Positions 37,992-46,745 of a DNA stretch of 64,000 bases are shown one piece after another. Location of the stretch: the NCBI RefSeq assembly GCF_016595795.1, contig NZ_JAENHN010000059.1, positions 124,001-188,000 on the forward strand, read 5' to 3'. Both the position numbers and the translations under genes were made by a program. Source of the stretch: Clostridium yunnanense (GTDB lineage Bacteria > Bacillota > Clostridia > Clostridiales > Clostridiaceae). Within the stretch, counting starts at the first letter, position 1, and the number at the start of each line of letters is the position of its first letter. The notes below the pieces were generated by a model that had not been told where the DNA came from, ran no database searches, and saw nothing but the letters and a program-made list of their open reading frames with translations.

Positions 37992-38531
37992 TTGTTGAAT
38001 GAAATACTAAATCGTAGAAGTATTAGAAAATATAAAGATGAGATGATTGAAGACGAGAAGATAATTGAAGTTATAGAGAGCGGAAGGCTTGCCCCATCTG
38101 GAAGCAATACTCAACCATGGCATTTCGTAATTATAAAATCACAAGAAGTCAGACAAAAACTTTCGGAAGTTTCGCATAATCAAAAATGGATGATGACAGC
38201 TCCTGTTTTTATTGCTTGTGTTGGTGATATAAGATCTAGAATTGATGAGTCAGTAGAAATAAAGATAGATGAACAAAGCCCTCAAGAAGAAGTTAAGCAG
38301 ATTATAAGAGACACTTCTATTGCTATAGGGCATATGCTTCTTCAGGCTGAAAATTTAGGATTAGGTACTTGTTGGGTAGCTTGGTTTACACAAAAAGAAA
38401 TTAGGCCAATACTTAATATCCCTGAAGATAAATACTTATTAGGACTTATTACCTTAGGCTATGCTGATGAGCTTCCAAAACCACGTCCAAGAAAGAATAT
38501 TGAAGAAATAATTCACTATGAAAGATGGTAA
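37992..38531 (+). CDS. Nitroreductase-family protein
   Basis: A 179-residue FMN-binding nitroreductase. The N-terminus NEILNRRSIRKYKDE binds FMN phosphate, and LAPSGSNTQPWHF and GLGTCWVAWF are conserved. Reduces nitro compounds or quinones with NAD(P)H. The start is TTG at 37992, eight bases after AGGAG, which gives the usual beginning; an ATG at 37953 would add 13 atypical residues. Confidence 0.85.
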   Translation: MLNEILNRRSIRKYKDEMIEDEKIIEVIESGRLAPSGSNTQPWHFVIIKSQEVRQKLSEVSHNQKWMMTAPVFIACVGDIRSRIDESVEIKIDEQSPQEEVKQIIRDTSIAIGHMLLQAENLGLGTCWVAWFTQKEIRPILNIPEDKYLLGLITLGYADELPKPRPRKNIEEIIHYERW

Positions 38532-38581
38532 CTGCAGTAATTTTTAAAACTTAAAATTAGACTAAGAATAAGGTGGGTTAT

Positions 38582-39136
38582 ATGGATACATATGTAGCTT
38601 TATTGAGAGGAATTAATGTTGGTACAAAAAATAGAATTAAGATGGCGGATTTGAAACAGCTATTTGAGTCACTAGGTTATGTTAATGTTAAGACATATAT
38701 TCAAAGTGGAAATGTGATTTTTAAATCGGGTGAAGATGAAGAAGCCATAATAAATAAAATTGAAGAAGCATTTGAAGCTAAGTTTGGATTTAGTAGTAAG
38801 ATAATTTTGAGGTCTGGAAAAGAATTAAGGGATATAATAAAAAACTGTCCATTTTTAGAAACTGAAATAACGGAAGCAAAAGCTGCTGCTGAAGGAGAAT
38901 GTTTATATGTATCTCTTATGAAGTTTGCACCTTTAGAGAAAAAAATTCAGTTGATAAATAAATATGTGGATGAGGACAACAAATATAAAATCATTGGCAG
39001 AGATATATTTTTACTATTTAGCAAAAGCATAAGAAATTCTAAGCTTGCTAATAATCTGGGTAAGCTAGATGTACCTGATACAGTTAGAAATTGGAATACA
39101 ATAAATAAGCTCATAGCAATGTTAGATGAGGAATAA
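38582..39136 (+). CDS. DUF1697-family protein
   Basis: A 184-residue protein with the family start YVALLRGINVGTKNRIKM, the YIQSGNVIF strand, and a helical C-terminus (SKLANNLGKLD and WNTINKL). DUF1697 is a soluble ferredoxin-like fold of unknown role. The ATG at 38582 follows AAGGTGGG; a GTG three codons upstream lies within that site. Confidence 0.85.
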   Translation: MDTYVALLRGINVGTKNRIKMADLKQLFESLGYVNVKTYIQSGNVIFKSGEDEEAIINKIEEAFEAKFGFSSKIILRSGKELRDIIKNCPFLETEITEAKAAAEGECLYVSLMKFAPLEKKIQLINKYVDEDNKYKIIGRDIFLLFSKSIRNSKLANNLGKLDVPDTVRNWNTINKLIAMLDEE

Positions 39137-39298
39137 ATAGGTTAATCAAGTACATAAGGTAAATATAAATAAAGTTCAAAAAAATCTGTAAACAAGATAT
39201 AACATATAAATTCTAACTAATAGGCTTCATCAATGAAGGCATTACTGCATTATTGCTTTAATATCTTAAACTTATTTAGCCATATAAAGTAAAAGTTA

Positions 39299-39350
39299 AA
39301 AACTAGAGCGGAGGTATTAAATTTATTAAAACCTTCGCTCTAGTTTTTTT
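39299..39350 (+). terminator. Strong terminator after DUF1697
   Basis: AAAACTAGAGCGGAGGT pairs with ACCTTCGCTCTAGTTTT with one mismatch and an AT loop, followed by a run of T residues. Confidence 0.9.
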
Positions 39351-39504
39351 ATATTAAAGAATGGATTGATAAATATTAGGCATTGATATCAAAGTAAATC
39401 AAAAGGCTTAACGTATGCTAGTTATATTTATATAGATTTATATACTTTCAAAGACAGGTATAATAAAGTTATTTGTTAAACATTGTAATATAAGTAAGTT
39501 AATA

Positions 39505-39560
39505 TTGAAAAAAATGCATATATACACTATAATGCAGTTAAGTAAACTCTTAGTTTACTT
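39505..39560 (+). promoter_or_regulatory. Promoter and probable TetR operator
   Basis: TTGAAA (39505-39510) and TATAAT (39528-39533) are 17 bases apart. The expected start site falls in a perfect palindrome AAGTAAACT-CTT-AGTTTACTT (39540-39560). It lies 50 bases before a TetR gene. This is the expected layout of an autorepressed promoter. Confidence 0.75.
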
Positions 39561-39610
39561 GAGGGTGCGTCTAAAATATAATTATGCTGAGGATTTGGAG
39601 ATTTAAGATT

Positions 39611-40258
39611 ATGGGAGCAGAGGAACGTAAAGAAAAGGAAAAAGAAATACGAAGAAGAGATATTATAGATGCTGCTGAGAGAGTAATTTTCTCTAAAGGC
39701 TATGATGTTGCGACTATGGATGATGTAGCAAAAGCAGCAGAGTTCAGTAAAAGGACAGTGTATGTCTATTTTAAGAGCAAGGAACAGATTTACTTTGAAA
39801 TAATGATTAGAGGTTATAAGATTCTAATACAAATGATAGATGATTATGAAAAAAAGGCAAGCAATGATACTGGAATATATAAGATAAGAAAACTTGGATT
39901 AATTTTCTTAGAATTTAGTAAACAATATGAGGATTATTTTAGTGCAATAATGAATTATGAAAACGGTGAAATGGACTTTTCTACTGGAGTAACAGACATG
40001 GCTAAACAAGAATGCTATGAGCTCGGAGAAAGAATATTTGATTATCTTACTTGTTCATTAAAGATAGGAATTGAGGATGGAACTATTGATAATGAAATAG
40101 ATATTACAAACACTGCTTTAGTATTATGGTCGTGTACCTTAGGGGTATTTAATACTTTAAAAGTTAAGAAAAATTATATTCAAGAGTATCATAAGCGCAA
40201 TTCGGAAGATATTTTGGAAGATGCTTTTTATATGATTACAAAAGCCATAAGGAAATAA
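39611..40258 (+). CDS. TetR/AcrR-family repressor
   Basis: A 215-residue repressor: an N-terminal helix-turn-helix (residues about 13-60, DIIDAAERVIFSKGY to SKRTVYVYFKSKEQ), then a helical ligand-binding domain. The ATG at 39611 follows GGAG by ten bases; an upstream ATG at 39584 would overlap that site. The palindrome at 39540 is its probable operator. The Acg-type nitroreductase gene that follows is the likely target. Confidence 0.9.
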   Translation: MGAEERKEKEKEIRRRDIIDAAERVIFSKGYDVATMDDVAKAAEFSKRTVYVYFKSKEQIYFEIMIRGYKILIQMIDDYEKKASNDTGIYKIRKLGLIFLEFSKQYEDYFSAIMNYENGEMDFSTGVTDMAKQECYELGERIFDYLTCSLKIGIEDGTIDNEIDITNTALVLWSCTLGVFNTLKVKKNYIQEYHKRNSEDILEDAFYMITKAIRK

Positions 40259-40265
40259 TATTATA

Positions 40266-40277
40266 AGTAAGCTTACT
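40266..40277. promoter_or_regulatory. Short palindrome before the Acg-type gene
   Basis: AGTAAGCTTACT is a perfect 12-bp palindrome with the same AGTAA/TTACT ends as the TetR operator at 39540 but without its 3-base centre. It might be a second, weaker TetR site. Confidence 0.3.
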
Positions 40278-40404
40278 GTGATATAAGAAAAGGCTTAATT
40301 TGAGTGATTAAGGTTTATACAGAAAATCTTTCGAAACTATTGCAATAAGCGACTGTAATTTGAAAAATTTCTAACACAATTAAAATAAAAAAGGGGGAGA
40401 TGCA

Positions 40405-41592
40405 ATGAAGTATAGAGGTGTTAAGAATTTGAGGAAGGTATTATTAATATTATTTATAGGATTAATCATGTTATTTTTAGTAGTATTTACAGCTGGCGGG
40501 GCATTTGTAAAAGACAAATATTTGGAGCCATGGGATAAGAGCTATTCTGATAAATTCGAAGATAAAAGAATAAAACTTATATCAAATGGTATTCTAGCTG
40601 CCAGTGGTCATAATATGCAACCATGGATTATAAAGCTAGACCAAGACAAAGATGCTTTTTATTTATATGCAAATAGCGATTTGTTAACCTCAGAAGTAGA
40701 TCCTTTTGCAAGACAAACAATGATAACGCAAGGAACATTTTTACAATATATTGTGGTTTCAGGACAACACTTTGGATATAAGGTAAATATAGATTTCTTT
40801 CCAAAAGGACAATATGATGAACAAAATTTAGCTATAAGTATGAAGGAAAGACCAGTGGCTAAAGTAACTATTTCTGAAGCTAAAAATAAAGAAAGTAAGT
40901 TATATGATTTTATGTTTTTACCTGATACAAATAGAGAAGTTTACGAGAAAACTAAGTTAACAAAAGAACAGACAGAGCTCTTTTTAAATTTAAGTGATGA
41001 AGACGTCAAAGTAAAAACATTTGATGATGAAAATAGTTTGAAAAGGTTAGGCGAATATGCCATGAAGGGTGCTGAAATTGAAGCAAACATCCATAGGATG
41101 AATGAAGAATCAGCTAAGGTGTTTCGTGTCAATGAGTATGAGAAGAATAAATATAGATATGGTTATTCCTTTGAAGGACAAGACATAACTGGTGTAAAAA
41201 AGTACTTGATGCAAGGGCTTATAACTCTTATTCCTTCAATGAATAGTGAAAAAGCTTCAAGTGATCTATACATTAAGTCCACTAAAACAGCAGTAGAAAA
41301 CACCTCTGCATATGGTATGGTAATCACAAAAGATAACAGTCGCATTGGACAAGTGAAAAGTGGAATGATATATAGTAGTTTGGTGCTGAATGCGCACTCT
41401 TTAGGACTAGTTATGCAGCCGCTAAGTCAGGTATTAGAAGAATATCCTGAGATGAAAGCTCAGTATGAAAGTTTTCATAAAGATTATACTAATAAAGGTG
41501 AGATAATTCAGATGTTTTTTAGAGTTGGAAGAAAGGCAAAGGAAGTACCCAAGAGCATGAGAAGAGATGTTATGGATTTTATAAATAAGTGA
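40405..41592 (+). CDS. Membrane-anchored Acg-like nitroreductase-family protein
   Basis: The 395-residue protein has an N-terminal anchor (about 12-33) and then two diverged nitroreductase halves of the Acg type: LAASGHNMQPWII in the first and LVLNAHSLGLVMQPLSQV in the second. Acg-like proteins bind FMN but are thought to sequester it rather than catalyse. AAGGGGGAG precedes the ATG. It follows a TetR gene by 146 bases and is probably its target. Confidence 0.75.
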   Translation: MKYRGVKNLRKVLLILFIGLIMLFLVVFTAGGAFVKDKYLEPWDKSYSDKFEDKRIKLISNGILAASGHNMQPWIIKLDQDKDAFYLYANSDLLTSEVDPFARQTMITQGTFLQYIVVSGQHFGYKVNIDFFPKGQYDEQNLAISMKERPVAKVTISEAKNKESKLYDFMFLPDTNREVYEKTKLTKEQTELFLNLSDEDVKVKTFDDENSLKRLGEYAMKGAEIEANIHRMNEESAKVFRVNEYEKNKYRYGYSFEGQDITGVKKYLMQGLITLIPSMNSEKASSDLYIKSTKTAVENTSAYGMVITKDNSRIGQVKSGMIYSSLVLNAHSLGLVMQPLSQVLEEYPEMKAQYESFHKDYTNKGEIIQMFFRVGRKAKEVPKSMRRDVMDFINK

Positions 41593-41637
41593 TTTAACAA
41601 GATTATTTTTAGTTTAATAATCAAAAGGAGTGATATC

Positions 41638-41817
41638 ATTAAAAATTTAATTATTACTACATTAACAACCTCAATTTTAATTGTAGGTATTACAAATTTT
41701 GAACATGAAATTTCTTTTGGATTTAAGCAAGTTAGTGTAACTGAAGATTTTTTATATAATAGCGAAAATCTAAACAATAAAATTGATACGAAAGAAGCCA
41801 TGCATATTCATTTATGA
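41638..41817 (+). CDS. Small putative exported peptide, probable ATT start
   Basis: An open frame of 59 codons: KNLIITTLTTSILIVGI gives a signal-like hydrophobic start, followed by a polar tail. AAAGGAG lies seven bases before ATT, an ideal spacing, and no ATG, GTG or TTG stands there. The stop of the preceding gene is in the same frame 46 bases upstream. The peptide's end overlaps the hairpin at 41795. It may be a real small secreted peptide or a gene with a mutated start. Confidence 0.35.
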   Translation: MKNLIITTLTTSILIVGITNFEHEISFGFKQVSVTEDFLYNSENLNNKIDTKEAMHIHL

Positions 41818-41836
41818 GCAATCTATGCATGGCTTT
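41795..41836. terminator. Bidirectional terminator
   Basis: AAGCCATGCATA and TATGCATGGCTT form a 12-bp stem, with A's on the left and TT on the right, between convergent genes. Confidence 0.65.
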
Positions 41837-41852
41837 AATTATTAGTAAACGA

Positions 41853-42542
41853 TTATTTACTATGTATTAAGGCACTCTTTTTAACTCCTACTAGATTTCT
41901 AAGCTTATATTTTATTATAGTTGTAGGAATGTTTTCATTTTCCTTATGTGATGTGGTTTTAGTCCAAAAGTAAAAATCTCTAGGACTTACCTCTAATTTT
42001 GCTATTGGTTTTACTGGTTTTTCACAAATCCACTCATCAAAGTGTATAGAACCATTACTAACTTTATTAAAACAGTCAGATGGAAGCAGATATATCATTC
42101 CAGATGTCCAAGGCTTTTTTCTTAAATCATCGTTTGAAAGAGAAAAAAAGTAAAATTTAGGACCAGTTTTTATCTGAACACAGCCATTTCTTATACTATG
42201 TTCAAGCTTAGTTCTATCCAATACTGCATAAAATACTGGCCATATACCATCTTTAGAAGCAAATACAGCTTCAGTGATTTTTCCGTTAAAAAGTGTTTGT
42301 ATTCTAGGTTCAAATTCTTCAATGTTTTTATTGTTAGTACCGTGAAGTATGAAGTTTTCTTTCAAAGAAAGGTATTGTATAAATCTATATTTAGGAAATC
42401 TACTATTATATCTTATAAGAAAGCTATTAGGTTCAGAAATAATACTTTCATACTCTTGTATCTCTTCTTCTGAGAATTCTATATTAGGTTTTGAATAAAA
42501 GACTAGTTGTAAAAATAATTTAGATAAATAATCTACTAACAA
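41853..42542 (-). CDS. Hypothetical protein with HGTN...FEPR motif
   Basis: A 229-residue protein. An N-terminal helical part leads to FILHGTNNKNIEEFEPR, TEAVFASKDGIWPVFYAVL and, later, FYFFSLSNDDL. The pattern H-G-T/S-x5-I-x2-F-E-P-R followed by a strand with V-F-A and a helix with P-x2-Y recurs in proteins with an ADP-ribosyltransferase-like fold, but I cannot prove that. It starts at TTG, eight bases after AAGGAGA. Single gene, function unknown. Confidence 0.6.
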   Translation of the reverse strand: MLVDYLSKLFLQLVFYSKPNIEFSEEEIQEYESIISEPNSFLIRYNSRFPKYRFIQYLSLKENFILHGTNNKNIEEFEPRIQTLFNGKITEAVFASKDGIWPVFYAVLDRTKLEHSIRNGCVQIKTGPKFYFFSLSNDDLRKKPWTSGMIYLLPSDCFNKVSNGSIHFDEWICEKPVKPIAKLEVSPRDFYFWTKTTSHKENENIPTTIIKYKLRNLVGVKKSALIHSK

Positions 42543-42847
42543 TTAAGATTCTCCTTATCAAGTGTATTTCTTCTACTTATATATCCTTATATAAGTATGG
42601 TGTTTTACAGGTCGATGTATTCAAGAATCTATAAAAATAATGAAAAAAGTACTTTTGCGATGCCTGTACGTAATAAAAGTTTTATTTCTAAATTCTCATC
42701 TCGGAACTCAGAGAGGCGTTGGGAAAAATTTCTGATTGAAGTAATACATCTTTAACTTATATTAAATCAGTAGAGTGGTTATCTTTAAGTAGTTTGTTTT
42801 TACACATAATGGTAGTAGATGTTATAATAAATGTTGAAGTGCGTACC

Positions 42848-42970
42848 ATGGTTAAATTAAGATTTGAAGAAGAAAATCCTATAAATAAAATGAAATTTGT
42901 ATGAGTTTCTTTTTTTATTATGATTCCAGTTATGTTTTTCGGATTAATATGGGTGTTGGCAAAACAATAA
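42848..42970 (+). pseudogene. Small membrane-protein gene interrupted by in-frame TGA
   Basis: ATG at 42848 opens MVKLRFEEENPINKMKFV, then TGA (42902-42904), then in the same frame VSFFIMIPVMFFGLIWVLAK and TAA. The two parts join into a typical one-helix small protein if TGA is read as an amino acid, so a TGG-to-TGA change is the simple explanation. No strong ribosome binding site. The rest of 42543-42991 shows only regulatory sequence. Confidence 0.4.
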
Positions 42971-42991
42971 TAAAAGAGAGGTTAGAAGGTT

Positions 42992-44041
42992 ATGGTTGAA
43001 AGCAGTTTATATGAAAAGTTGGCAAAGTTGTTTGAAAATGAAATGAATTTAATACTTTCAAAATCCATTCTTGGTACAACAGATGCTGTGAGCTTAACAA
43101 AGTTTGTTGATGATTTTTGCAAGACTTATCTTAAAAGTGAAGTTGGTGAGTGTTTATACGCAGGGCTTAGTGTTGGGGTATCTTTTGGATTAAAGTTAAA
43201 GAATGGACAAGAAATATTTCTGAAGATTAATAAGCCAAATAATGATGATTCAATAGCTCAATGTTCCTTTGAGGGAATGAATGCTATTTCTAGAGTTCAA
43301 GAGAAGCTTTCAGAATACAAATTCCCGTGTCCTAAAATTATTATGCCACCTATTGAATACAGAGATGTGATTGTGACAGTGAATAGCTATGAAGATATTG
43401 GAACACAAAAAGATGCACATAATCCAAGTATCAGAAAAGTTATAGCAGAAAAGTATGCTGAGTTGATAAAGCTTACAAATCCATATATCAACACTGATGG
43501 ATTTAAATACTTTAATTTCTATAAAAACGAAAAGCTTTTTCCAGCTCCTCATAATGCATTATTTGATTTTAATAAGGCAGGAACAGCTGCCACTTGGATT
43601 GATAATATTGCCTCAAGATCAAAGGAAATAATAAATTCTATTCCTGAAAATTTGGTGTTAGGACATTGCGATTGGTCTTTAAAGCATTTCCGCTTTATTA
43701 ATGATGAAATAGTAATGATTTATGATTGGGACAGTTTATCTCTTCAGGACGAATATCATTTACTTGGCATAGCTGCAAGTACTTTTACCACTACTTGGGA
43801 TATTCCAGTTAAGATAACTCCGTCGCAAAATGAAGCCTATGAATTTGTAAGAGAATATGAAAATGTCCGTGGAAAAAAGTTTACAAAAGAGGAGCTTATG
43901 AAAATATCAGCATGTTCAACTTATATAATGGCGTACACCGCTCGCTGTGAACTTGCTGTAGATCCAAATAACAATAACTTTGAAGGTTCTTTTAGACAAG
44001 CCTTAAGCAAGATGGTCGGAGATAATTATCTTGGAATTTAG
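42992..44041 (+). CDS. Aminoglycoside phosphotransferase-family kinase
   Basis: A 349-residue protein with an APH-like kinase fold. The catalytic loop GHCDWSLKHF holds His225 and Asp227, and IYDWDSL gives the metal-binding Asp245. The second catalytic Asn of the usual HxDxxxxN is replaced by a Lys-His pair, which is unusual. Members phosphorylate aminoglycosides, sugars or choline; the substrate is unknown. The start follows TTAGAAGG. Single gene. Confidence 0.75.
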   Translation: MVESSLYEKLAKLFENEMNLILSKSILGTTDAVSLTKFVDDFCKTYLKSEVGECLYAGLSVGVSFGLKLKNGQEIFLKINKPNNDDSIAQCSFEGMNAISRVQEKLSEYKFPCPKIIMPPIEYRDVIVTVNSYEDIGTQKDAHNPSIRKVIAEKYAELIKLTNPYINTDGFKYFNFYKNEKLFPAPHNALFDFNKAGTAATWIDNIASRSKEIINSIPENLVLGHCDWSLKHFRFINDEIVMIYDWDSLSLQDEYHLLGIAASTFTTTWDIPVKITPSQNEAYEFVREYENVRGKKFTKEELMKISACSTYIMAYTARCELAVDPNNNNFEGSFRQALSKMVGDNYLGI

Positions 44042-44298
44042 TCTTGAGTATAATGTTTTTAAGCTGCTAAATTCCACCTGAAAAAAATCTCAAATGAACT
44101 TCATTTCTCTATAAAGTGTAAATTAAGTTTTAAATTCAACTGTTAAAATATTTATGCAACAGTTGCAGATGTGTATTATTCAAATATGTATAGCTTATGA
44201 CTTTGTAATGGAACACTATAAGTATAAACTTTTAAAATATAAGTTTTAATAGTGATAGCTACATCAATAATAACACAGAAAAGAAAGTAGGAGAGCCT

Positions 44299-44694
44299 AT
44301 GAAGAAGATTATTTATGTACTGGTTATTTTATCGTTACTTTTAGTTGGTTGTAAGAATAAAGAAAATGCGGTAAGGAACACTGTAATCAACTATGAAGGA
44401 AAAAGTCCAAATTGGGAAGTAACTTATAAAATAGAAGGAAACGAAAAGAAGCATGATAGCTATTATACCTTTAAATATATTGGAACGGATGAAAAACCAA
44501 AAACTGAAGTTCAATATTCTATTGATGGACCTAAAGAAGGAGAAAGCAATCTGTTTCTGCTTAAGGACAAAAATGAATATACTGGTAAAATGAAAAACAC
44601 TGGTGGAATGCCAAGTGATACTGATAGAGGAATAAAGGTTAAGATTGAATGGGATGGAAAGACAGAACTACTAGGGCTAAGCAAAATAAAATAA
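44299..44694 (+). CDS. Small lipoprotein
   Basis: A 131-residue protein with a short signal sequence and lipobox LLLVGC; Cys18 would be lipidated and anchor it to the outer face of the membrane. The mature part is hydrophilic and beta-rich with GTDEKPKTEV and GKMKNTGGMP. Domain unknown. AGTAGGAGAG precedes the ATG. No neighbour shares its strand closely. Confidence 0.75.
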   Translation: MKKIIYVLVILSLLLVGCKNKENAVRNTVINYEGKSPNWEVTYKIEGNEKKHDSYYTFKYIGTDEKPKTEVQYSIDGPKEGESNLFLLKDKNEYTGKMKNTGGMPSDTDRGIKVKIEWDGKTELLGLSKIK

Positions 44695-44913
44695 AATCAT
44701 ATCTCCCTTTACGAATGAATATGAGGAAACTTTGAAAGTCAACAAGATTTATTTTTGCTGTATAGCCATAAAAAGCTTCTAAAGCCGTTGAGATATCTAG
44801 GTTTAGACATATTGAGGTAATAATTTATAAAGTTAAATTTAATATATAAGTAAAAATGAAGGGAGGGTTAGTGCTTATAGTCTAAATTTTTAAGTTAAGC
44901 ATTAAGTGATTTT

Positions 44914-45381
44914 ATGAATAGATTAGAAAAAGTTCATCAAGTAGTAGATAATATTTTAATGAAACAGTCTAATGCAGAAATAAGACGTCATGGGTATGTT
45001 CACCTATATGGAGTATCTGCTAACTGTAGTATTCTTGCATTAAGGCGGGGAGAAAATTCAGAAATAAGTGCTGTTTCAGGTATGCTACACGATATTTATA
45101 CCTATAAAGCTGGAGACAGTTATGAACACGCAAAACTAGGTTCTATAGAAGCAAGGAAAATTTTAAATGAACTTAAGTTGTTTACAGAAGAAGAAGTTAA
45201 TACTATTTGTAGGGCTATTTATAACCATAGTAATAAAAATGATGTAGGCGGGATATATGAAGAAATTCTTAAGGATGCGGACGTACTTCAGCATTATTCA
45301 TATAATACAACATTTCCTGTAGCTGAGCATGAAAAAGAAAGATTAGCGAAAGTATTTAGTGAATTAGGTATTGATAAGTAA
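44914..45381 (+). CDS. HD-domain phosphohydrolase
   Basis: A 155-residue HD protein: His in GYVHLYGVS, HD pair in MLHDIYTYK, a His-Lys in EHAKLG, a His in AIYNHSNK and Asp in LKDADVLQHY. This is the YfbR/YedJ-like set of metal ligands. Substrate unknown. The ribosome binding site is weak (AAGTGATTTT). A stronger GGAGGG lies 50 bases upstream, too far to be used. Confidence 0.8.
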   Translation: MNRLEKVHQVVDNILMKQSNAEIRRHGYVHLYGVSANCSILALRRGENSEISAVSGMLHDIYTYKAGDSYEHAKLGSIEARKILNELKLFTEEEVNTICRAIYNHSNKNDVGGIYEEILKDADVLQHYSYNTTFPVAEHEKERLAKVFSELGIDK

Positions 45382-45402
45382 CATTAGAAAAGGGGTGTTT
45401 TT

Positions 45403-45765
45403 ATGAACTATGAATGGTTAGATGAATATTGCCTTTCGAAGCAAGGCGCAATAAAAGACTTTAAGGAAGAATGGAATGCTACAAGATATTTTGTTGGAGA
45501 AAAAATTTTTCTTATGGTTGGAGGAGATAAATATAATAAGTCTATTATTACAATAAAGTGTGAGCCCTTCTTTGGACAGATGCTTAGAGATGAGTATGAA
45601 CATATTGTTCCAGGATATCATATGAATAAATTGCATTGGAATTCAGTATATTTTGACGGCAGTGTACCTGACAATGTGGTAAAGCAGATGATAGATATGT
45701 CCTATAGGATAGTGCTAAATTCTCTGAGCAGGAAACTTCAGAACGAAATTCTTAAAGATGCATAA
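45403..45765 (+). CDS. MmcQ/YjbR-family protein
   Basis: A 120-residue protein matching YjbR: LDEYCLSKQGAIKDFKEEWNA at the start, the KCEPFFGQMLRDEY core, and GYHMNKLHWNSVYF in the second half. YjbR-type folds resemble DNA-binding CyaY-like proteins but no function is established. AAGGGGTG precedes the ATG; 21 bases separate it from the HD gene, so they form an operon. A terminator follows. Confidence 0.85.
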   Translation: MNYEWLDEYCLSKQGAIKDFKEEWNATRYFVGEKIFLMVGGDKYNKSIITIKCEPFFGQMLRDEYEHIVPGYHMNKLHWNSVYFDGSVPDNVVKQMIDMSYRIVLNSLSRKLQNEILKDA

Positions 45766-45878
45766 AACAATCTGACATCATTTGCACTAAAAATATAAGA
45801 GATAAAAGGAAGAGTTAGGATTTCATTTGGTCATATATGGAGGTTTAGCTTTAATTATAATTCAATATAATACTTCTT

Positions 45879-45924
45879 AAAAGGTGAGAAACTTTAAGAC
45901 TAAGTTTTTTACCTTTTGTTTTTC
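45879..45924 (+). terminator. Intrinsic terminator after the YjbR gene
   Basis: AAAAGGT pairs with ACCTTTT, with an inner AAACTT/AAGTTT stem, followed by GTTTTTC. Confidence 0.75.
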
Positions 45925-46096
45925 ATAAAATTCTCAAGAATTATCTAACATTTAGAAAAAGGGGCATAGCTTCATATTACTAGGTTGCTTTTCTTTTTAT
46001 TGTAGCTACAAGTAAATTAAGTTATAATTATGTACATTAATAGAATATTATGGTAGAAAGTTAGATCTTAATTATTTAATTATCGGGAGGAATGTT

Positions 46097-46600
46097 TTGA
46101 GGAAGAAATATGTGATATTTGCGCTAATATATATAGTTATAAGTATAGTAAATATACTCTATCCAAATATATTTACTAATGAAGATAGCATTTTTCAGAC
46201 TAAAACAGGTAAATATTATGCAAAATCAAGCCATATAGGAAATGGTAGTAAAGTTGATGTTAGTTGGGATATATCCATATCTGACAAAGATACAAGAAAA
46301 AATGTAATAGAAAATAGTAATAATAGTGAGCTTCTTCATAATTTTAAAACCGTAATAATTGATATAAAAAAGACAAAAGCAAATGCTATATCTAGTAGTA
46401 TATTAGTAATTTTATTAATATGTCATTCAGCATATTTTTTTGCAGATAAAAGCATTAAGTTTAATAAGTTTATGAAATTATTAGTAATATTGCCTCTTTT
46501 AATTCTAAGTTTTGTCATTATTAACATGGAACAGGAAAGCTTAGGTAATTTGAAAAACTATGAAAAGAGCGTTGAGTACACTTATAGCTTAATACAATAA
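46097..46600 (+). CDS. Membrane protein of unknown function
   Basis: A 167-residue protein: an N-terminal membrane segment (about 5-22), an outside domain of about 70 residues, then two further segments (about 95-116 and 126-144). Start is TTG, seven bases after GGGAGG. No family recognised. The outside domain has several Ile-Ser-Asp repeats. Followed by a metalloprotease gene after 145 bases. Confidence 0.6.
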   Translation: MRKKYVIFALIYIVISIVNILYPNIFTNEDSIFQTKTGKYYAKSSHIGNGSKVDVSWDISISDKDTRKNVIENSNNSELLHNFKTVIIDIKKTKANAISSSILVILLICHSAYFFADKSIKFNKFMKLLVILPLLILSFVIINMEQESLGNLKNYEKSVEYTYSLIQ

Positions 46601-46745
46601 TAATACTAACAGAATTAAATTAGAATTTTACAATTTAGAGTTTTTTAAATAATTAAGTTTGACAGAATCTAGTAGTGTTGAGTTTCAGATATTGAGTATA
46701 ACATAAAGCAAAGTCTAGGCGACCGCTGTTAAGGAGATAAATAGA

